The notes under the pieces are model-generated. The model was not told the origin of the DNA, did not search any database, and saw nothing but the letters and a program-made list of their open reading frames with translations. Source: Roseitalea sp. MMSF_3546 (GTDB lineage: Bacteria; Pseudomonadota; Alphaproteobacteria; Rhizobiales; Rhizobiaceae). Taken from it: a stretch of DNA of 64,000 bases. The stretch lies in assembly GCF_030732865.1 (NCBI RefSeq), contig NZ_JASHKB010000003.1, positions 62,001-126,000 of the forward strand. Direction: 5' to 3'. Shown in pieces: positions 26,836 through 35,231 of this stretch (within the stretch, counting starts at the first letter, position 1; each line of letters begins with the position of its first letter). The position numbers and the translations under genes are program-made.

Positions 26836-27216
26836 TCAGGCGTTCGCGCCGATCTCCTCGATGGTGACCTTTTCGGGATCGAAGGCCAGATAGCCCTTGA
26901 GCACCTGCGACCCTTCCAGCGGGCGGTCATAGGTCCAGGCGATCTCCTCGCCCTCGAAACCGAAATAGGAGGCATCGCCCTTCAGCGGACAATGCGTCGA
27001 CTTGCCGGCGACGGCGTCCAGCGATGTGGTCGCGTCGGATCGGGGGATATAGATCACCGGATCGTAGATGTCGTGGCCGGACTCCTGGACGCGGATCGCA
27101 TCGGTGCTATCGGCGAGCATGCGGCCGCGATGATGCACGCGCACCCTGCGGCCGACCGGCTTGATGCGGGCGAAATGGGCGTCGGTGTCGGGATTGCGTA
27201 TCGTGGTGTCGACCAT
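26836..27216 (-). CDS. DUF427 domain protein
   Basis: 126-aa protein with the DUF427 beta-barrel fold: RVRVHHRGRMLADST, YDPVIYIPRSD, THCPLKGDASYFGFEG (the conserved TxCPxKG motif) and AWTYDRPLEG. Members are small cytosolic proteins of unproven function. The ATG at 27216 follows GGGCTGACCCG. It lies 75 bp upstream of the NDUFA12 homologue on the same strand. Confidence 0.9.
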   Translation of the reverse strand: MVDTTIRNPDTDAHFARIKPVGRRVRVHHRGRMLADSTDAIRVQESGHDIYDPVIYIPRSDATTSLDAVAGKSTHCPLKGDASYFGFEGEEIAWTYDRPLEGSQVLKGYLAFDPEKVTIEEIGANA

Positions 27217-27352
27217 CGGGTCAGCCCTTCGGTTCGCGTTGGTCCTTGCGGCACGGCCATGCTGGCCGGTGCCCGCTGACCAGACAACCGGACGCGGTCG
27301 CCTGGGTTCCATGCGCACCCGCCGGCGTGCGGGCCGGCCGCCCGGCCCGAGC

Positions 27353-27745
27353 CTAGCCGCCCTGTCCGGGAACCGACGGGGTCTCGGAGCGGAAACCGCG
27401 CGGCATGTCGCCGATCTGCTCGTATTTGCCCGTCAGCGCGTTGACCACCGATTTCTCGCGGGCGCCGAACTTGATTGAGGCGCGCGAGAACAGATGCGCG
27501 CTGACCGGGGCGGTGGCCAGAATGAAGGTGACGGCCGCAAAGGCCTTGGCGATGACGATGCCCTGCCCCGAGGCCAGGCCGGTGCTCAGAAGGATCAGCC
27601 CGGCGCCCAGCGTGGCAGCCTTGGTGGTGGCGTGCATGCGCGAATAGACGTCATCGAGGCGCACAAGGCCGATGGCGGCCAGGAGCACGAAGCCAGCACC
27701 GATGACGGCGAACACCGCAAAGACCAGCTGCAGCAATTCAAGCAT
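27353..27745 (-). CDS. mnhG: Multisubunit Na+/H+ antiporter subunit G (MnhG/MrpG/PhaG)
   Basis: 130 aa with three TM helices: LVFAVFAVIGAGFVLLAAIG, LGAGLILLSTGLA and GIVIAKAFAAVTFILATA. The MrpG block VRLDDVYSRMHATTKAATLG is clear. Small subunit of the Mrp-type monovalent cation/proton antiporter. ATG 27745 has GGGAGG 8 nt upstream and overlaps the mnhF stop by 8 bp. The C-terminal ~35-residue polar tail is longer than in some homologues. Confidence 0.93.
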   Translation of the reverse strand: MLELLQLVFAVFAVIGAGFVLLAAIGLVRLDDVYSRMHATTKAATLGAGLILLSTGLASGQGIVIAKAFAAVTFILATAPVSAHLFSRASIKFGAREKSVVNALTGKYEQIGDMPRGFRSETPSVPGQGG

Positions 27746-28040
27746 CAAGATCGCCTCCCCTCTTGGCCACATCGACAAGATATTTGGCGAAGACGACCGT
27801 CGCCAGGAAGGAGACCAGCCCCAGTGCGACGGCGATGTCGAAATACCAGTAGCTGCCGATATACATGCAATAAAGGCCGATGAAGGCGACGCCGGAAACG
27901 GTCAAGGTGTCGAGCGCCCAGATCTTCTCGTCCAGGCCACGGCCGACGACGATGCTGAACACCTCGATGACGAAGGCGACGGCGAGCATGGCCATGGCCA
28001 GGAGTATAAGCGCGTCGGTTATCGCTGCTGCATAGCCCAT
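27738..28040 (-). CDS. mnhF: Multisubunit Na+/H+ antiporter subunit F (MnhF/MrpF/PhaF)
   Basis: 100 aa, three TM helices: DALILLAMAMLAVAFVIE, TVSGVAFIGLYCMYIGS and YFDIAVALGLVSFLATVVFA. MrpF signatures are RGLDEKIWALDTLTV and the ALGLVSFLATVVFAKY end. The start codon (28040) overlaps the mnhE coding end by 22 bp, and the stop overlaps mnhG, so the trio is translationally coupled. Confidence 0.93.
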   Translation of the reverse strand: MGYAAAITDALILLAMAMLAVAFVIEVFSIVVGRGLDEKIWALDTLTVSGVAFIGLYCMYIGSYWYFDIAVALGLVSFLATVVFAKYLVDVAKRGGDLDA

Positions 28041-28540
28041 ATCACATTGGCCTCGAAGTTGGTCTTGACGTATTCGATCAGCTTGCCCTTGCGGCTGCCG
28101 GCCTTGTCGCCCGGATCGGACGCGTCGATGACATGCATGTAGAGCGTCGACTTGTCCTCGGACACATCGACGGTCAGCGTGCCGGGAATCATCGAAATCA
28201 TGTTCGCGAAGATGGTGATCTCGACATCGTCGCGCGTGTCGAGCGGCACGGCGAGAATGCCCGGCGCGTAGGCCCAGCGCGAGCGCGGCTGCAACAGCAT
28301 CCAGCCGATCTGGATCGAGCCGACGACGAGTTCGCTGACGAAGATCCACACCAGATAGAGCAGCCGCAGCGGGTGGCGGAAATAGTTCTTGCGGTCCCGG
28401 TTGGCGACCAGATAGTCGCGGATGATGAACCCCGAGACGAGCGCGGCGATCAGACCGACGACGGCGTTGGGCAGGTTGAAATTGCCGGTCGCCAGCAACC
28501 ACAGCAGAACCAGCACGAAGATGAAGGTGGCGTTTCGCAT
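28019..28540 (-). CDS. mnhE: Multisubunit Na+/H+ antiporter subunit E (MnhE/MrpE/PhaE)
   Basis: 173 aa. N-terminal TM helices (FIFVLVLLWLLATGNF, AVVGLIAALVSGFII, LYLVWIFVSELVVGSI) and a cytoplasmic C-terminal domain with the MrpE motif TIFANMISMIPGTLTVDVSE and LYMHVID. ATG 28540 matches the usual N-terminus; there is no strong RBS and the frame is open upstream. No mnhA-D genes are nearby: the upstream neighbour is a GNAT gene. Confidence 0.92.
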   Translation of the reverse strand: MRNATFIFVLVLLWLLATGNFNLPNAVVGLIAALVSGFIIRDYLVANRDRKNYFRHPLRLLYLVWIFVSELVVGSIQIGWMLLQPRSRWAYAPGILAVPLDTRDDVEITIFANMISMIPGTLTVDVSEDKSTLYMHVIDASDPGDKAGSRKGKLIEYVKTNFEANVIWAMQQR

Positions 28541-28708
28541 CGGCGCAGGCTTATGATCCGGTCCGGGTGATCGATCTGGCCGGTCGGCCCGGCGCGGCTT
28601 TGCCATCTATTAGGCAGGCCGGCGTGCCGGTGCAAGACAAACCGGGCGCGCCCGCAGCGGGACGGCCGGCTTCATCGTGTCGCAGCGGCCCCGGACGGCG
28701 CGCCGGCG

Positions 28709-29197
28709 CTACCAGATCACCTTTTCCATGATGACGGCCGGAATGCCCGAGCCCTTGACGCCGCAATCGGGCGTGGTGCCGACCTTGCGAAAGCCGTGGT
28801 GCTCGTAGAACCGGACGGCGCGGTCATTGGCCTCCTCGACTTCGAGGCGAATCTTGCGCACGTCGGGAAAGCACGCCTCGACTTCGACCAGCAGCTTCTT
28901 GCCGATGCCCTGGCCCTGCGTGCCGGGCCGCACGTAGAGTTGATGGAGCATGGAGGTCTCCGTGTCGCGCTGGGTGACATAGGCCATGCCGGCGATCTCG
29001 GCGCCGTCGTCGCAGACGATGAACTCCGAACGCGGCTTGTTCATGCGCTGCTTGAGCGCGGGCACCGAATGCCAGGCGCTGGTCAGCTCGGCCACCTTCT
29101 TGCGGCCGTAGATCGTGTCATAGGTGTCGTGCCAGGTCTCGGTGAGCATTGCCGAGATGGTCTCGAGGTCCTCCGGGGCCGCGGTGCGGATCCACAT
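28709..29197 (-). CDS. GNAT family N-acetyltransferase
   Basis: 162 aa with the acetyl-CoA loop RPGTQGQGIGKKLLVEVE and the closing block NDRAVRFYEHHGFRKVG. The start MWIRTAAPEDLETI is standard for GNATs. Substrate not predictable. It precedes mnhEFG by 168 bp on the same strand; a functional link is not evident. Confidence 0.92.
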   Translation of the reverse strand: MWIRTAAPEDLETISAMLTETWHDTYDTIYGRKKVAELTSAWHSVPALKQRMNKPRSEFIVCDDGAEIAGMAYVTQRDTETSMLHQLYVRPGTQGQGIGKKLLVEVEACFPDVRKIRLEVEEANDRAVRFYEHHGFRKVGTTPDCGVKGSGIPAVIMEKVIW

Positions 29198-29325
29198 TGA
29201 AGTCAGTCAGGGTCCCTGCTCGAGCGTTGCCCCGCAGATTGACACATTGCCGGCAAATGACAAGAGGGAAGGCCGATCGGGCGCCATCGGCGCCCTTGCG
29301 GGCCGGAGAGCGGCCCTCCCCGCGG

Positions 29326-30825
29326 TCAGTCCGCGATGCCGAGCTTGTCGCGCACCAGCTTGTTGACCGCCTGGGGGTTGGCCTTGCCGCCGGTCGCCTT
29401 CATCACCTGGCCGACGAACCAGCCGGCAAGGTTGGGCTTGGTCCTTGCCTGCTCGACCTTGTCGGGATTGGCGGCGATCACCTTGTCGACCTCGGCCTCG
29501 ATGGCGCCGGTGTCGGTGACCTGCTTCATGCCGCGCTCGTCGACGATCCGTTCGGGGTCGCCACCTTCCTCCCAGACGATCTCGAACAGGTCCTTGGCGA
29601 TCTTGCCGGAGATGGTGCCCTTCGCGATCAGATCGATGATGGCGCCCAGTTGCCGGGGCGAAACGGGAGTCTGTTCAATCGTTTGGCCGGACTTGTTCAA
29701 GGCGCCCAGAAGGTCGTTGATCACCCAGTTGGCGGCGGCCTTGGAATCGCGACCGCTGGCAACCCTTTCGAAATAGTCGGCTACGGCGATGTCGGAGACC
29801 AGCACCGAGGCATCGTAGGCGGTCAAGCCCTCGGCCATGAAGCGGGCGCGCTTTTCGTCGGGCAGTTCGGGCAGGCTGGCGGCCAGTTCCGCGATGAAGG
29901 CATCGTCGAATTCGAGCGGCAGCAGGTCCGGATCGGGGAAATAGCGGTAGTCGTGCGCCTCCTCCTTGGTGCGCATGGATCGGGTCTCGCCCTTTTGCGG
30001 GTCGAACAGGCGGGTCTCCTGCTCGACCTCGCCGCCATCCTCGATCAGGGCGATCTGACGGCGGGCCTCGTGCTCGATGGCCTGGCCGACAAAGCGGATG
30101 GAATTGACGTTCTTGATCTCGCAGCGCGTGCCGAAGGCGGCGCCCGGCCGACGCACCGACACGTTGACGTCGGCGCGCATGGAGCCCTCGTCCATATTGC
30201 CGTCGCAGGTGCCCAGATAACGCAGGATCTGGCGCAGCTTTGTCAGATAGGCCTTGGCCTCCTCGGCCGAGCGCATGTCGGGCTTGGAGACGATCTCCAT
30301 GAGCGCGACGCCGGACCGATTGAGATCGACATAGGACATGGTCGGATGCTGGTCGTGCATCGACTTGCCCGCATCCTGCTCCAGATGCAGCCGCTCGATG
30401 CCGATCTCCACCTCTTCATATTCGCCGTTGCGGTCCGGGCCGACGGCGACCTGCACCACGCCCTCGCCGACGATGGGCTGCTTGTACTGGGAGATCTGGT
30501 AGCCCTGCGGCAGATCGGGATAGAAGTAGTTCTTGCGGTCGAAGACCGAGCGCTTGTTGATCTGCGCCTTCAGCCCCAGCCCGGTGCGCACCGCCTGGCG
30601 CACGCATTCGATGTTGATGACCGGCAGCATGCCGGGCATGGCCGCATCGACAAGGCTGACGTTGGCGTTGGGCTCGGCGCCGAAGGCGGTCGACGCACCC
30701 GAGAACAGCTTGGCCCTGGAGGTGACCTGGGCGTGGACCTCCATGCCGATGATGACCTCCCAGTCGCCGGTGGCGCCGGCGACGAAGCGTTTGGAATCGG
30801 GCGTGCGGGTGTCGACGAGGGTCAT
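29326..30825 (-). CDS. gatB: Asp-tRNA(Asn)/Glu-tRNA(Gln) amidotransferase subunit B
   Basis: 499-aa kinase and tRNA-binding subunit of GatCAB, which activates and amidates mischarged Glu-tRNA(Gln) and Asp-tRNA(Asn). The N-terminus [39 protein letters not shown], the metal-site region [17 protein letters not shown], and the C-terminal YqeY-like tail ([21 protein letters not shown]) are all present. ATG 30825 gives a normal length despite a weak RBS; the frame remains open upstream by GC bias. gatA and gatC are 2.5 kb away on the same strand, separated by the DUF6455-yjhX-Uma2 block. Confidence 0.96.
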   Translation of the reverse strand: MTLVDTRTPDSKRFVAGATGDWEVIIGMEVHAQVTSRAKLFSGASTAFGAEPNANVSLVDAAMPGMLPVINIECVRQAVRTGLGLKAQINKRSVFDRKNYFYPDLPQGYQISQYKQPIVGEGVVQVAVGPDRNGEYEEVEIGIERLHLEQDAGKSMHDQHPTMSYVDLNRSGVALMEIVSKPDMRSAEEAKAYLTKLRQILRYLGTCDGNMDEGSMRADVNVSVRRPGAAFGTRCEIKNVNSIRFVGQAIEHEARRQIALIEDGGEVEQETRLFDPQKGETRSMRTKEEAHDYRYFPDPDLLPLEFDDAFIAELAASLPELPDEKRARFMAEGLTAYDASVLVSDIAVADYFERVASGRDSKAAANWVINDLLGALNKSGQTIEQTPVSPRQLGAIIDLIAKGTISGKIAKDLFEIVWEEGGDPERIVDERGMKQVTDTGAIEAEVDKVIAANPDKVEQARTKPNLAGWFVGQVMKATGGKANPQAVNKLVRDKLGIAD

Positions 30826-30967
30826 GGGTGGTGTCTTTGGTGCGGGCTTCGATGATGTCTGGATGTCCGGCCGAATGTCGGAACATGCCTCGTGGTTAGT
30901 GCATGCATGCGGGCTCCGCAAGCGCCCGCGGGGCGCGTACGGGCGGCGGGGGCGTCCGGCAAAACCT

Positions 30968-31010
30968 TTGATCGAGGTCAAGGCCGGCGGGCCGGACGCG
31001 CTGGCATGAT
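30968..31010 (+). promoter_or_regulatory. FNR/FixK-type promoter of the DUF6455 gene
   Basis: TTGATCGAGGTCAA (30968-30981) fits the FNR/FixK consensus TTGAT-N4-ATCAA with one mismatch. A -10 candidate CATGAT (31005-31010) predicts a start near 31016, placing the box centre at about -41.5. The gene's ATG is 20 nt further on. The geometry is the same as at 12668-12710. Confidence 0.6.
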
Positions 31011-31035
31011 CGGCGCAACACAGCAAGGAAAGCCG

Positions 31036-31320
31036 ATGTCGATCCTCACTCAATTGACCATGCGCCAGCGCCATGCGGCCCTGTTTCAGGCCATGTCGGA
31101 CCGGCTGGGCCTGAGCGAAGCCTTCGCGCGGCGCGCCGGCCATGGCGATGCACCGCGCCGGGCCGTCGACCGCTGCATGAGCTGCGATCAGGTGAGCGCC
31201 TGTGAGAGTTGGCTGGCCGAGAACGCCGCTCCGGTCGAGGCGCCGGGCTATTGCCGCAACCACGACATGTTCGAGCGGCTCAAGCACGATATCGAGGCCG
31301 AGGGCTTCAAGCGCGCCTGA
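31036..31320 (+). CDS. DUF6455 family protein, Cys-rich small protein
   Basis: 94-aa cytosolic protein. An N-terminal helix region ([19 protein letters not shown]) is followed by four Cys in [14 protein letters not shown] and [12 protein letters not shown], the DUF6455 pattern, which could bind a metal or an Fe-S centre. AAGGAA precedes ATG 31036. The FNR-like promoter suggests expression under low oxygen. A clear terminator follows, so it is monocistronic. No biochemical function is established for the family. Confidence 0.88.
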   Translation: MSILTQLTMRQRHAALFQAMSDRLGLSEAFARRAGHGDAPRRAVDRCMSCDQVSACESWLAENAAPVEAPGYCRNHDMFERLKHDIEAEGFKRA

Positions 31321-31348
31321 CACGATTTCTCCCCCTCCCAACCGACTG

Positions 31349-31386
31349 GCCGGGCCTTCATCTTCCGATGAGCCCGGCACTTTTTT
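31349..31386 (+). terminator. Rho-independent terminator of the DUF6455 gene
   Basis: GCCGGGC (31349-31355) pairs with GCCCGGC (31372-31378) across a 16-nt loop and is followed by AC and six T residues on the plus strand. Confidence 0.75.
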
Positions 31387-31464
31387 GACCGCGCCTGGCC
31401 CGATCCGGGCGCGCGGCTGGACATTGACGCTCTGGTCGCCTATTCCATCGCCGTTCGAAGGAGT

Positions 31465-31575
31465 GTTCATGTCCGGTTCTTCCGAGGCCCGATAACGCCC
31501 TGACCGCGCCGGTCCGCTCGCAGCGGATGGCGGGTCGGGGCCTGACATTGGCAACCGGCCGCCCGGTCGGGCGGC
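31465..31575 (+). other. Leader region of yjhX: 8-codon ORF, LexA-like box, hairpin
   Basis: The 300-bp gap 31321-31620 has the DUF6455 terminator and then three small signals. An 8-codon ORF (31469-31495, MSGSSEAR) is preceded by AAGGAG at optimal spacing. Its first codons coincide with GTTCATGTCCGGTTC (31465-31479), a match to GTTC-N7-GTTC. A 7-bp GC hairpin (31558-31575) is followed by TTGTCTTTG. No convincing -10 is found next to the box, so its role is doubtful. Confidence 0.25.
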
Positions 31576-31620
31576 TTGTCTTTGTCTGCGGCCAGCAGCC
31601 GCCTATCGAACGAAGAACCC

Positions 31621-31875
31621 ATGGACATTTCACGCGCCGAACAGCGCATCCTGCACCTGCTTGCGCAGGGCGGGCACATTCAGGCCACAAAGACGGACAA
31701 GCGCGTCGTGCACGTCGCTTGCTACACGCGCGAGGGATGGCGCTACCCCGATCTCGATGTCGCGCTCTTCCGCAAGCTCAAGCGACGCCGGACGATCCGT
31801 TCGCTCAATGGCGGGCCCTACCGCATCACGCGGCGCGGGCTCGAACTGGTCAGAAGCCAGATGGACAACCGGTGA
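31621..31875 (+). CDS. yjhX: YjhX family protein (UPF0386)
   Basis: 84-aa protein closely following the E. coli YjhX pattern: MDISRAEQRILHLLAQGG, ACYTREGWRYPDLDVALFRKLK and SLNGGPYRITRRGLELVR, about the same length. E. coli YjhX has been called a toxin of a YjhX-YjhQ pair; no YjhQ-like acetyltransferase is adjacent here (the nearest GNAT is at 28709-29197 and does not share an operon). The fold suggests a small winged-helix protein. ATG 31621 has only a weak GAAGAA ahead. Confidence 0.88.
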   Translation: MDISRAEQRILHLLAQGGHIQATKTDKRVVHVACYTREGWRYPDLDVALFRKLKRRRTIRSLNGGPYRITRRGLELVRSQMDNR

Positions 31876-31962
31876 GCGTGACGGGCGCGGCCGACGAGCC
31901 GCGCCCGTTTGCCGGCCTGGGCGCCAATGCTATATTCGTTCCGTCAAGCGATGGAGCCGGCG

Positions 31963-32541
31963 ATGAACGTCCAAAGCCCGCCGAAGATGAATTTCGAGGA
32001 GTTCATGCGATGGGGCCCGCGCCAGGACCGCAAGTACGAGTTGGTGCGGGGGGTGCCGGCGATGCTGCCATGGGTGAGACTGAAGCATTCGCGGATCGTC
32101 ATGGCGCTCGTCCAGACGATCGGACCACAACTGAAGGGCACGGAATACGAGCTCGCCGATGCCGAGTTCGCCTTGCGGACCGGCGAGGACTCCTCGCGCT
32201 TCGCCGACCTTCTGATCATACCGGCCGGGCTGCCCGGCGATACGCCGCACATCGACGATGCCATCGTCGTGGTCGAGGTGCTGTCGCCTTCGACCCAGCA
32301 CAATGATTTCGGGCCCAAGCGCGAGGAATATCTCGGCCTTGAGAGCCTTGACACCTATCTCGTCTTCGATGCCGACGAGCCGCGCGTGTGGCAGTGGACT
32401 CGCAACGAAGATGGCGGCTTCGCTATCGAGCCGATCATCCTCGAGGACCGCGACGCGGCGGTCGAGCTTTCGCGGCTCGGCGTGATGGTTCCGCTGGCCG
32501 ACATCTATTCGGACCTGGCCGGTGTCAGGAGCGACCCATGA
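31963..32541 (+). CDS. Uma2 family putative endonuclease, copy 1
   Basis: 192-aa member of the Uma2/DUF820 branch of PD-(D/E)xK nucleases. Conserved elements are KYELVRGVPAMLP at the N-terminus, ADLLIIP (the acidic residue), IVVVEVLSPSTQ (ExS strand) and KREEYLGLESLDTYLVFD (the Lys and following strand). ATG 31963 has GGAG 6 nt before it; it overlaps the start of copy 2 by four bases (ATGA), so the two are coupled. No host target is known; the family is abundant in cyanobacteria and scattered elsewhere. Confidence 0.9.
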   Translation: MNVQSPPKMNFEEFMRWGPRQDRKYELVRGVPAMLPWVRLKHSRIVMALVQTIGPQLKGTEYELADAEFALRTGEDSSRFADLLIIPAGLPGDTPHIDDAIVVVEVLSPSTQHNDFGPKREEYLGLESLDTYLVFDADEPRVWQWTRNEDGGFAIEPIILEDRDAAVELSRLGVMVPLADIYSDLAGVRSDP

Positions 32542-33089
32542 ACGTCCAAAGCCCACCGAAGATGAATTTCGACGAGTTCATGCGCTGGGGCCAGCGCCAG
32601 GACCGCAAGTACGAACTGGTACGGGGGGTGCCGGCGATGCTGCCTTATGTCAGACGCAATCACTCGCTCATCGCCGGCAATGTCTACTTCGCGTTGAGAA
32701 GCCGCCTGGACGGTGACGCCTACAGCGTCCACGCCGGCGACTTCGCCATCCCGACCGGTGACGATACGATGCGGTATGCCGATGTGTTCGTCGAAACGGC
32801 CGGGGGCTCGGGCGACGCACAATGGACCGAGAGCGCAATCGTCGTGGTCGAGGTGCTGTCGCCTTCGACCCAGCACAATGATTTCGGGCCCAAGCGCGAG
32901 GAATATCTCGGCCTCGAGAGCCTTGACACCTATCTCGTCTTCGATGCCGACGAGCCGCGCGTTTGGCAGTGGACGCGCAACGATGACGGCGGCTTCGCTA
33001 TCGAGCCGATCATCCTCGAGGACCGCGACGCGGCGGTCGAGCTTTCACGGCTCGGCGTGATGGTTCCGCTGGCCGACATCTACCGGGAC
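31963..33089 (+). repeat. Tandem duplication, 575-bp period, with divergent centre
   Basis: The two Uma2 genes are a head-to-tail duplication with a constant offset of 575 bp. The 5' ends (31963 and 32538) and 3' ends (32263-32514 versus 32838-33089) align almost without mismatch, whereas the middles differ strongly yet keep the same length. This is a mosaic pattern of conserved flanks around a variable core. Confidence 0.9.
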
Positions 33090-33092
33090 TGA
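32538..33092 (+). CDS. Uma2 family putative endonuclease, copy 2
   Basis: 184-aa paralogue of the preceding gene, starting inside its stop codon. It keeps KYELVRGVPAMLP, a metal-site Asp in MRYADVFVET, IVVVEVLSPSTQ and KREEYLGLESLDTYL. The first ~85 and last ~250 bp are nearly identical to copy 1, while the central ~200 bp (residues ~38-98, around the putative substrate face) are strongly diverged. It ends 6 bp from a convergent gene. Confidence 0.9.
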   Translation: MNVQSPPKMNFDEFMRWGQRQDRKYELVRGVPAMLPYVRRNHSLIAGNVYFALRSRLDGDAYSVHAGDFAIPTGDDTMRYADVFVETAGGSGDAQWTESAIVVVEVLSPSTQHNDFGPKREEYLGLESLDTYLVFDADEPRVWQWTRNDDGGFAIEPIILEDRDAAVELSRLGVMVPLADIYRD

Positions 33093-33098
33093 GACGCC

Positions 33099-33359
33099 TC
33101 AGCCTTCGATTTCGGCCCGGATCGCCGCATGCTCCTGGGCGAACGATCCATCGAACGGCGCCCGGCCGGCGCGGCGATACCAGTAGCGCGCATTGCCTTC
33201 ATCGCCCTCGATGCGGTGGCACAATGCGTGGATCCAGTCGAACAGCGCCTCCCCCTCATGGGCCTGCGCGATCTGGTGGGCGCGCTCATAGCCCGGCCCG
33301 ACGGTGAAACCGTCCTGCTCGAGCGCATCGAGTGCCGTGCGTGCCTCGCTCACCACCAT
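33099..33359 (-). CDS. Conserved small protein of unknown function overlapping gatA
   Basis: 86-aa cytosolic, Trp/Tyr-containing protein with [29 protein letters not shown] as its most distinctive stretch, which looks like a helical hairpin (TPR-like). Its ATG overlaps the gatA stop by 10 bp, so it is translationally coupled to gatA and probably the last gene of gatC-gatA. Function unknown. Confidence 0.8.
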   Translation of the reverse strand: MVVSEARTALDALEQDGFTVGPGYERAHQIAQAHEGEALFDWIHALCHRIEGDEGNARYWYRRAGRAPFDGSFAQEHAAIRAEIEG

Positions 33360-34831
33360 TTCTCCGGCGTGAACCGTCCCGCAGCCTGTTCGATCACGTA
33401 AGCGGTCGCAAACAGCGTTTCCTCATCGAACGGCCGGCCAATCAGCTGGAGGCCGAGCGGCAGGCCATTGCCGTCAAGACCCGCCGGCACGGCGATGCCC
33501 GGCAGGCCGGCCATGTTCACCGTCACGGTGAAGACGTCGTTGAGATACATCTTCACCGGATCGGCGTTCATGTCCTGATCGCCGATGCCGAAGGCGGCCG
33601 AGGGCGTCGCCGGCGTCAGGATCGCGTCGACGCCGTCGGCGAAGACCGTCTCGAAATCGCGCTTGATCAGCGTGCGGACCTTCTGGGCGCGCAGATAATA
33701 GGCATCGTAATAGCCGGCCGACAGCACATAGGTGCCGATCATCACGCGGCGCTTGACCTCGGCGCCAAAGCCGGCGGCGCGCGTTGCCTCATACATCTCG
33801 GTGACATCGCTGCCCGTCACGCGCAGCCCGTATTTGACGCCGTCATAGCGGGCCAGGTTCGAGGACGCCTCGGCCGGCGCGACGATATAATAGGCCGGCA
33901 GGGCGTATCTGGTGTGCGGCAGCGAAATCGGTTTGATCTGGGCCCCGGCCTGCTTCAGCCAGTCGATGCCCTGCTGCCACAGCGTGTCGATCTCGGCGGG
34001 CATGCCGTCCATGCGGTATTCGGCCGGCACGCCGATCGTCATGCCCCTGACGGACCGGCCGATCGCCGCCTCGTAGTCCGGCACGGGCCGATCGACCGAG
34101 GTCGTGTCCTTGGCGTCGACGCTCGCCATGGAATTGAGCATCAGCGCCGCATCGCGCACGTCGCGCGTTATCGGCCCGGCCTGGTCGAGCGAGGAGGCAA
34201 AGGCGACGATGCCCCAGCGCGAACAGCGACCATAGGTGGGCTTGAGCCCGACCGTGCCGGTGAAGGCCGCCGGCTGACGGATCGAGCCGCCCGTGTCGGT
34301 CGCCGTCGCGCCCGCGCACAGCCAAGCGGCGACGGCGGCGGCCGAACCGCCCGAAGAGCCGCCGGGCACCAGCGCCTTGTTGTCGCCTTCGGCGCGCCAG
34401 GGGTTGATCACCGGCCCGTAATGCGACGTCTCGTTGGACGAGCCCATGGCGAACTCGTCCATGTTCAGCTTGCCCAGCATGACGGCGCCGTCGTCCCACA
34501 GGTTCTGCGTGACGGTCGACTCATAACGCGGCGCAAAGCCATCGAGGATGTGGCTGCCGGCCTGGGTGTGCACGCCGCGCGTGGCGAACAGGTCCTTGAT
34601 GCCGAGCGGAATGCCCTCGAGCGCGCGCGCCGCGCCGGCGCCGATCTTTTCGTCCGACTGCCGCGCCATCTCGCGCGCCCGATCCGGCGTGACCGCGACA
34701 TAGGCGTTCAGCGCCTGGTTGGCAGCCTCGATCGCGCCGAGATAGGCATCGGTGAGCTCCAGCGCGCTGCATTCCTTGGCCAGGAGCTTGTCGCGCGCCT
34801 GGGCGATGGTCAGGGACGTCAGATCGGTCAT
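33350..34831 (-). CDS. gatA: Asp-tRNA(Asn)/Glu-tRNA(Gln) amidotransferase subunit A
   Basis: 493-aa glutaminase subunit of GatCAB. The amidase signature carries the Ser-cisSer-Lys triad: Lys in [11 protein letters not shown], the two Ser residues in [18 protein letters not shown] and [15 protein letters not shown]. The C-terminal end [18 protein letters not shown] and [12 protein letters not shown] are standard. ATG 34831 is chosen by family length. It lies 31 bp after gatC. Confidence 0.97.
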   Translation of the reverse strand: MTDLTSLTIAQARDKLLAKECSALELTDAYLGAIEAANQALNAYVAVTPDRAREMARQSDEKIGAGAARALEGIPLGIKDLFATRGVHTQAGSHILDGFAPRYESTVTQNLWDDGAVMLGKLNMDEFAMGSSNETSHYGPVINPWRAEGDNKALVPGGSSGGSAAAVAAWLCAGATATDTGGSIRQPAAFTGTVGLKPTYGRCSRWGIVAFASSLDQAGPITRDVRDAALMLNSMASVDAKDTTSVDRPVPDYEAAIGRSVRGMTIGVPAEYRMDGMPAEIDTLWQQGIDWLKQAGAQIKPISLPHTRYALPAYYIVAPAEASSNLARYDGVKYGLRVTGSDVTEMYEATRAAGFGAEVKRRVMIGTYVLSAGYYDAYYLRAQKVRTLIKRDFETVFADGVDAILTPATPSAAFGIGDQDMNADPVKMYLNDVFTVTVNMAGLPGIAVPAGLDGNGLPLGLQLIGRPFDEETLFATAYVIEQAAGRFTPEKWW

Positions 34832-34862
34832 GTCTCGGTCAGGCCAGAGTGGTTCTTTCGCG

Positions 34863-35150
34863 TTACTCGACGACCTTGGGCACAAGGAAGAAGCCGTCCT
34901 GCGATGCGGGGGCGTTGGCGACGATGTCGTCGGCCCGGTCGCCGTCGGTGACCACGTCGTCACGGGTCTTCATGGTCATCTCGGTCACCGAGGTCATCGG
35001 CTCGACACCGTCGATATCGACTTCGTTGAGTTGCTCGACGAAGCCCAGAATCGCGTTCAGTTCGCCCTCGAGATGCGCGGCCTCGTCATCGGTCACGGCT
35101 ATCCGCGCGAGCCTTGCGACACGCTTGACGGTGGCGGTGTTGACGGACAT
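34863..35150 (-). CDS. gatC: Asp-tRNA(Asn)/Glu-tRNA(Gln) amidotransferase subunit C
   Basis: 95-aa linker subunit that wraps around GatA-GatB. Typical sequence: [42 protein letters not shown] and the C-terminal [13 protein letters not shown] precedes ATG 35150 by 6 nt. First gene of gatC-gatA-33099 on the minus strand. Confidence 0.96.
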   Translation of the reverse strand: MSVNTATVKRVARLARIAVTDDEAAHLEGELNAILGFVEQLNEVDIDGVEPMTSVTEMTMKTRDDVVTDGDRADDIVANAPASQDGFFLVPKVVE

Positions 35151-35231
35151 CGGGCACTCCGGGGAAACGACGATTGCGTGTTCCCGCTATAGCGACGCGC
35201 GCGGCCCCGTGCAACGGGCCCGGTGGCGGCG

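Noticed and set aside
31465-31479. Firm LexA operator for yjhX
   Set aside because: The sequence matches GTTC-N7-GTTC, but no -35/-10 pair overlaps it properly and such a match is expected by chance in a window of this size. Kept only as a weak observation.
31621-31875. YjhX as half of a toxin-antitoxin pair in this locus
   Set aside because: No YjhQ-like acetyltransferase or other small antitoxin-like gene is next to it; the neighbours are a terminated DUF6455 gene and Uma2 genes with their own RBS.
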